Shown: in pieces, positions 63,959 through 64,000 of the stretch
Position numbering within the stretch: position 1 is the first letter of the stretch
Layout: the number at the start of each line of letters is the position of its first letter
NCBI GenBank assembly: GCA_046331095.1
Contig: JAXLRM010000004.1
Span: forward strand, 744,001-808,000
Length of the DNA: 64,000 bases
DNA from: JAIBAC01 sp046331095
Lineage (GTDB): Bacteria > Actinomycetota > Acidimicrobiia > UBA2766
Direction: 5' to 3'
Program-made: the position numbers and the translations under genes
The notes under the pieces: generated by a model
Told to the model about the DNA's origin: nothing
Database searches by the model: none
Seen by the model: only the letters and a program-made list of their open reading frames with translations

Positions 63959-64000
63959 GTGATACAGCTGCACGTCCTGGCCTTCGAGGGTGGCCAGTTG
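63959..64000 (+). CDS. N-terminal edge of a probable GT-B glycosyltransferase
   Basis: GTG 63959 opens a frame reading VIQLHVLAFEGGQL to the window end. The pattern of a short hydrophobic strand followed by FEGGQ is like the start of family 1/4 glycosyltransferases, but 14 residues are too few for a firm call. Confidence 0.3.
   Translation, partial: MIQLHVLAFEGGQL

Overview
The window is high-GC DNA, densely packed, with many GTG starts and some TTG starts, frequent 1-4 nt gene overlaps, and several genes that look leaderless. A WhiB regulator, a KstR-like TetR with a matching operator, a CYP142-like P450 with a one-cluster ferredoxin, MpaB/DUF2236, Liv-type transporters with lipoprotein binding proteins and Tat-type leaders all point to an actinomycete, plausibly a deep-branching lineage such as Acidimicrobiia. 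That placement is inferred from gene content and no marker gene was used. I saw no rRNA, tRNA, CRISPR array, integrase or transposase gene.

Layout. 1-4.2 kb: edge of an acyl-CoA ligase, a possible WXG100-like pair, an alpha/beta hydrolase, a convergent DUF2236 protein and a VOC protein. 4.2-11 kb: a large AAA/TPR-type ATPase, a secreted PI-PLC-like enzyme, a polytopic oxidase-like membrane protein and a secreted protein with no natural stop. 11.1-19.3 kb: a lipid/sterol-flavoured block (KstR-like regulator with operator, P450, ferredoxin, secreted hydrolase, acyl-CoA synthetase, delta-9-type desaturase, methyltransferase, thioesterase). 19.37-19.59 kb: an unusual mini-gene with a perfect 16-nt anti-16S Shine-Dalgarno. 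19.6-22.6 kb: TetR-like protein, SprT-like metalloprotein, and a secreted phosphodiesterase whose motifs are in circularly permuted order. 22.7-31.4 kb: a minus-strand operon glpD - AGPS-like FAD oxidase - glpK - aldehyde dehydrogenase - acyl-CoA ligase - DSD1-like PLP enzyme, most junctions overlapping.

31.5-49.4 kb carries two Liv-type ABC systems. The first (minus strand) has livH, a livM-livG fusion, a livF broken by several frameshifts, and a binding protein. The second (plus strand) is intact: a 1028-aa secreted protein of unknown function, two binding lipoproteins (one Tat-type), livH, a livM-livG fusion and a livF, the last two with long Pro/Gln-rich N-terminal extensions. Between 31.78 and 33.5 kb two unrelated genes on opposite strands and a repeat array all show indels, which suggests a local sequence or assembly defect.

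49.4-64 kb: WhiB, acyl-CoA dehydrogenase, trpD, DsbA-like isomerase, YjbQ, a coiled-coil NYN-domain protein, a DUF559/AbiEi-like protein between two repeat arrays, a Tat gluconate-dehydrogenase-subunit-3-like protein with two tandem paralogous GMC oxidoreductases behind a 22-bp perfect palindrome, an N-acetylglutamate-synthase-like GNAT, an MprF-type aminoacyl-phosphatidylglycerol synthase, a small Cys-rich protein, and the first codons of a probable glycosyltransferase.

Intergenic spaces carry several families of hairpin-forming repeats. The commonest has AAACGCGGG/CCCGCGTTT arms at 63-66 nt spacing and occurs at five places, usually at gene ends.
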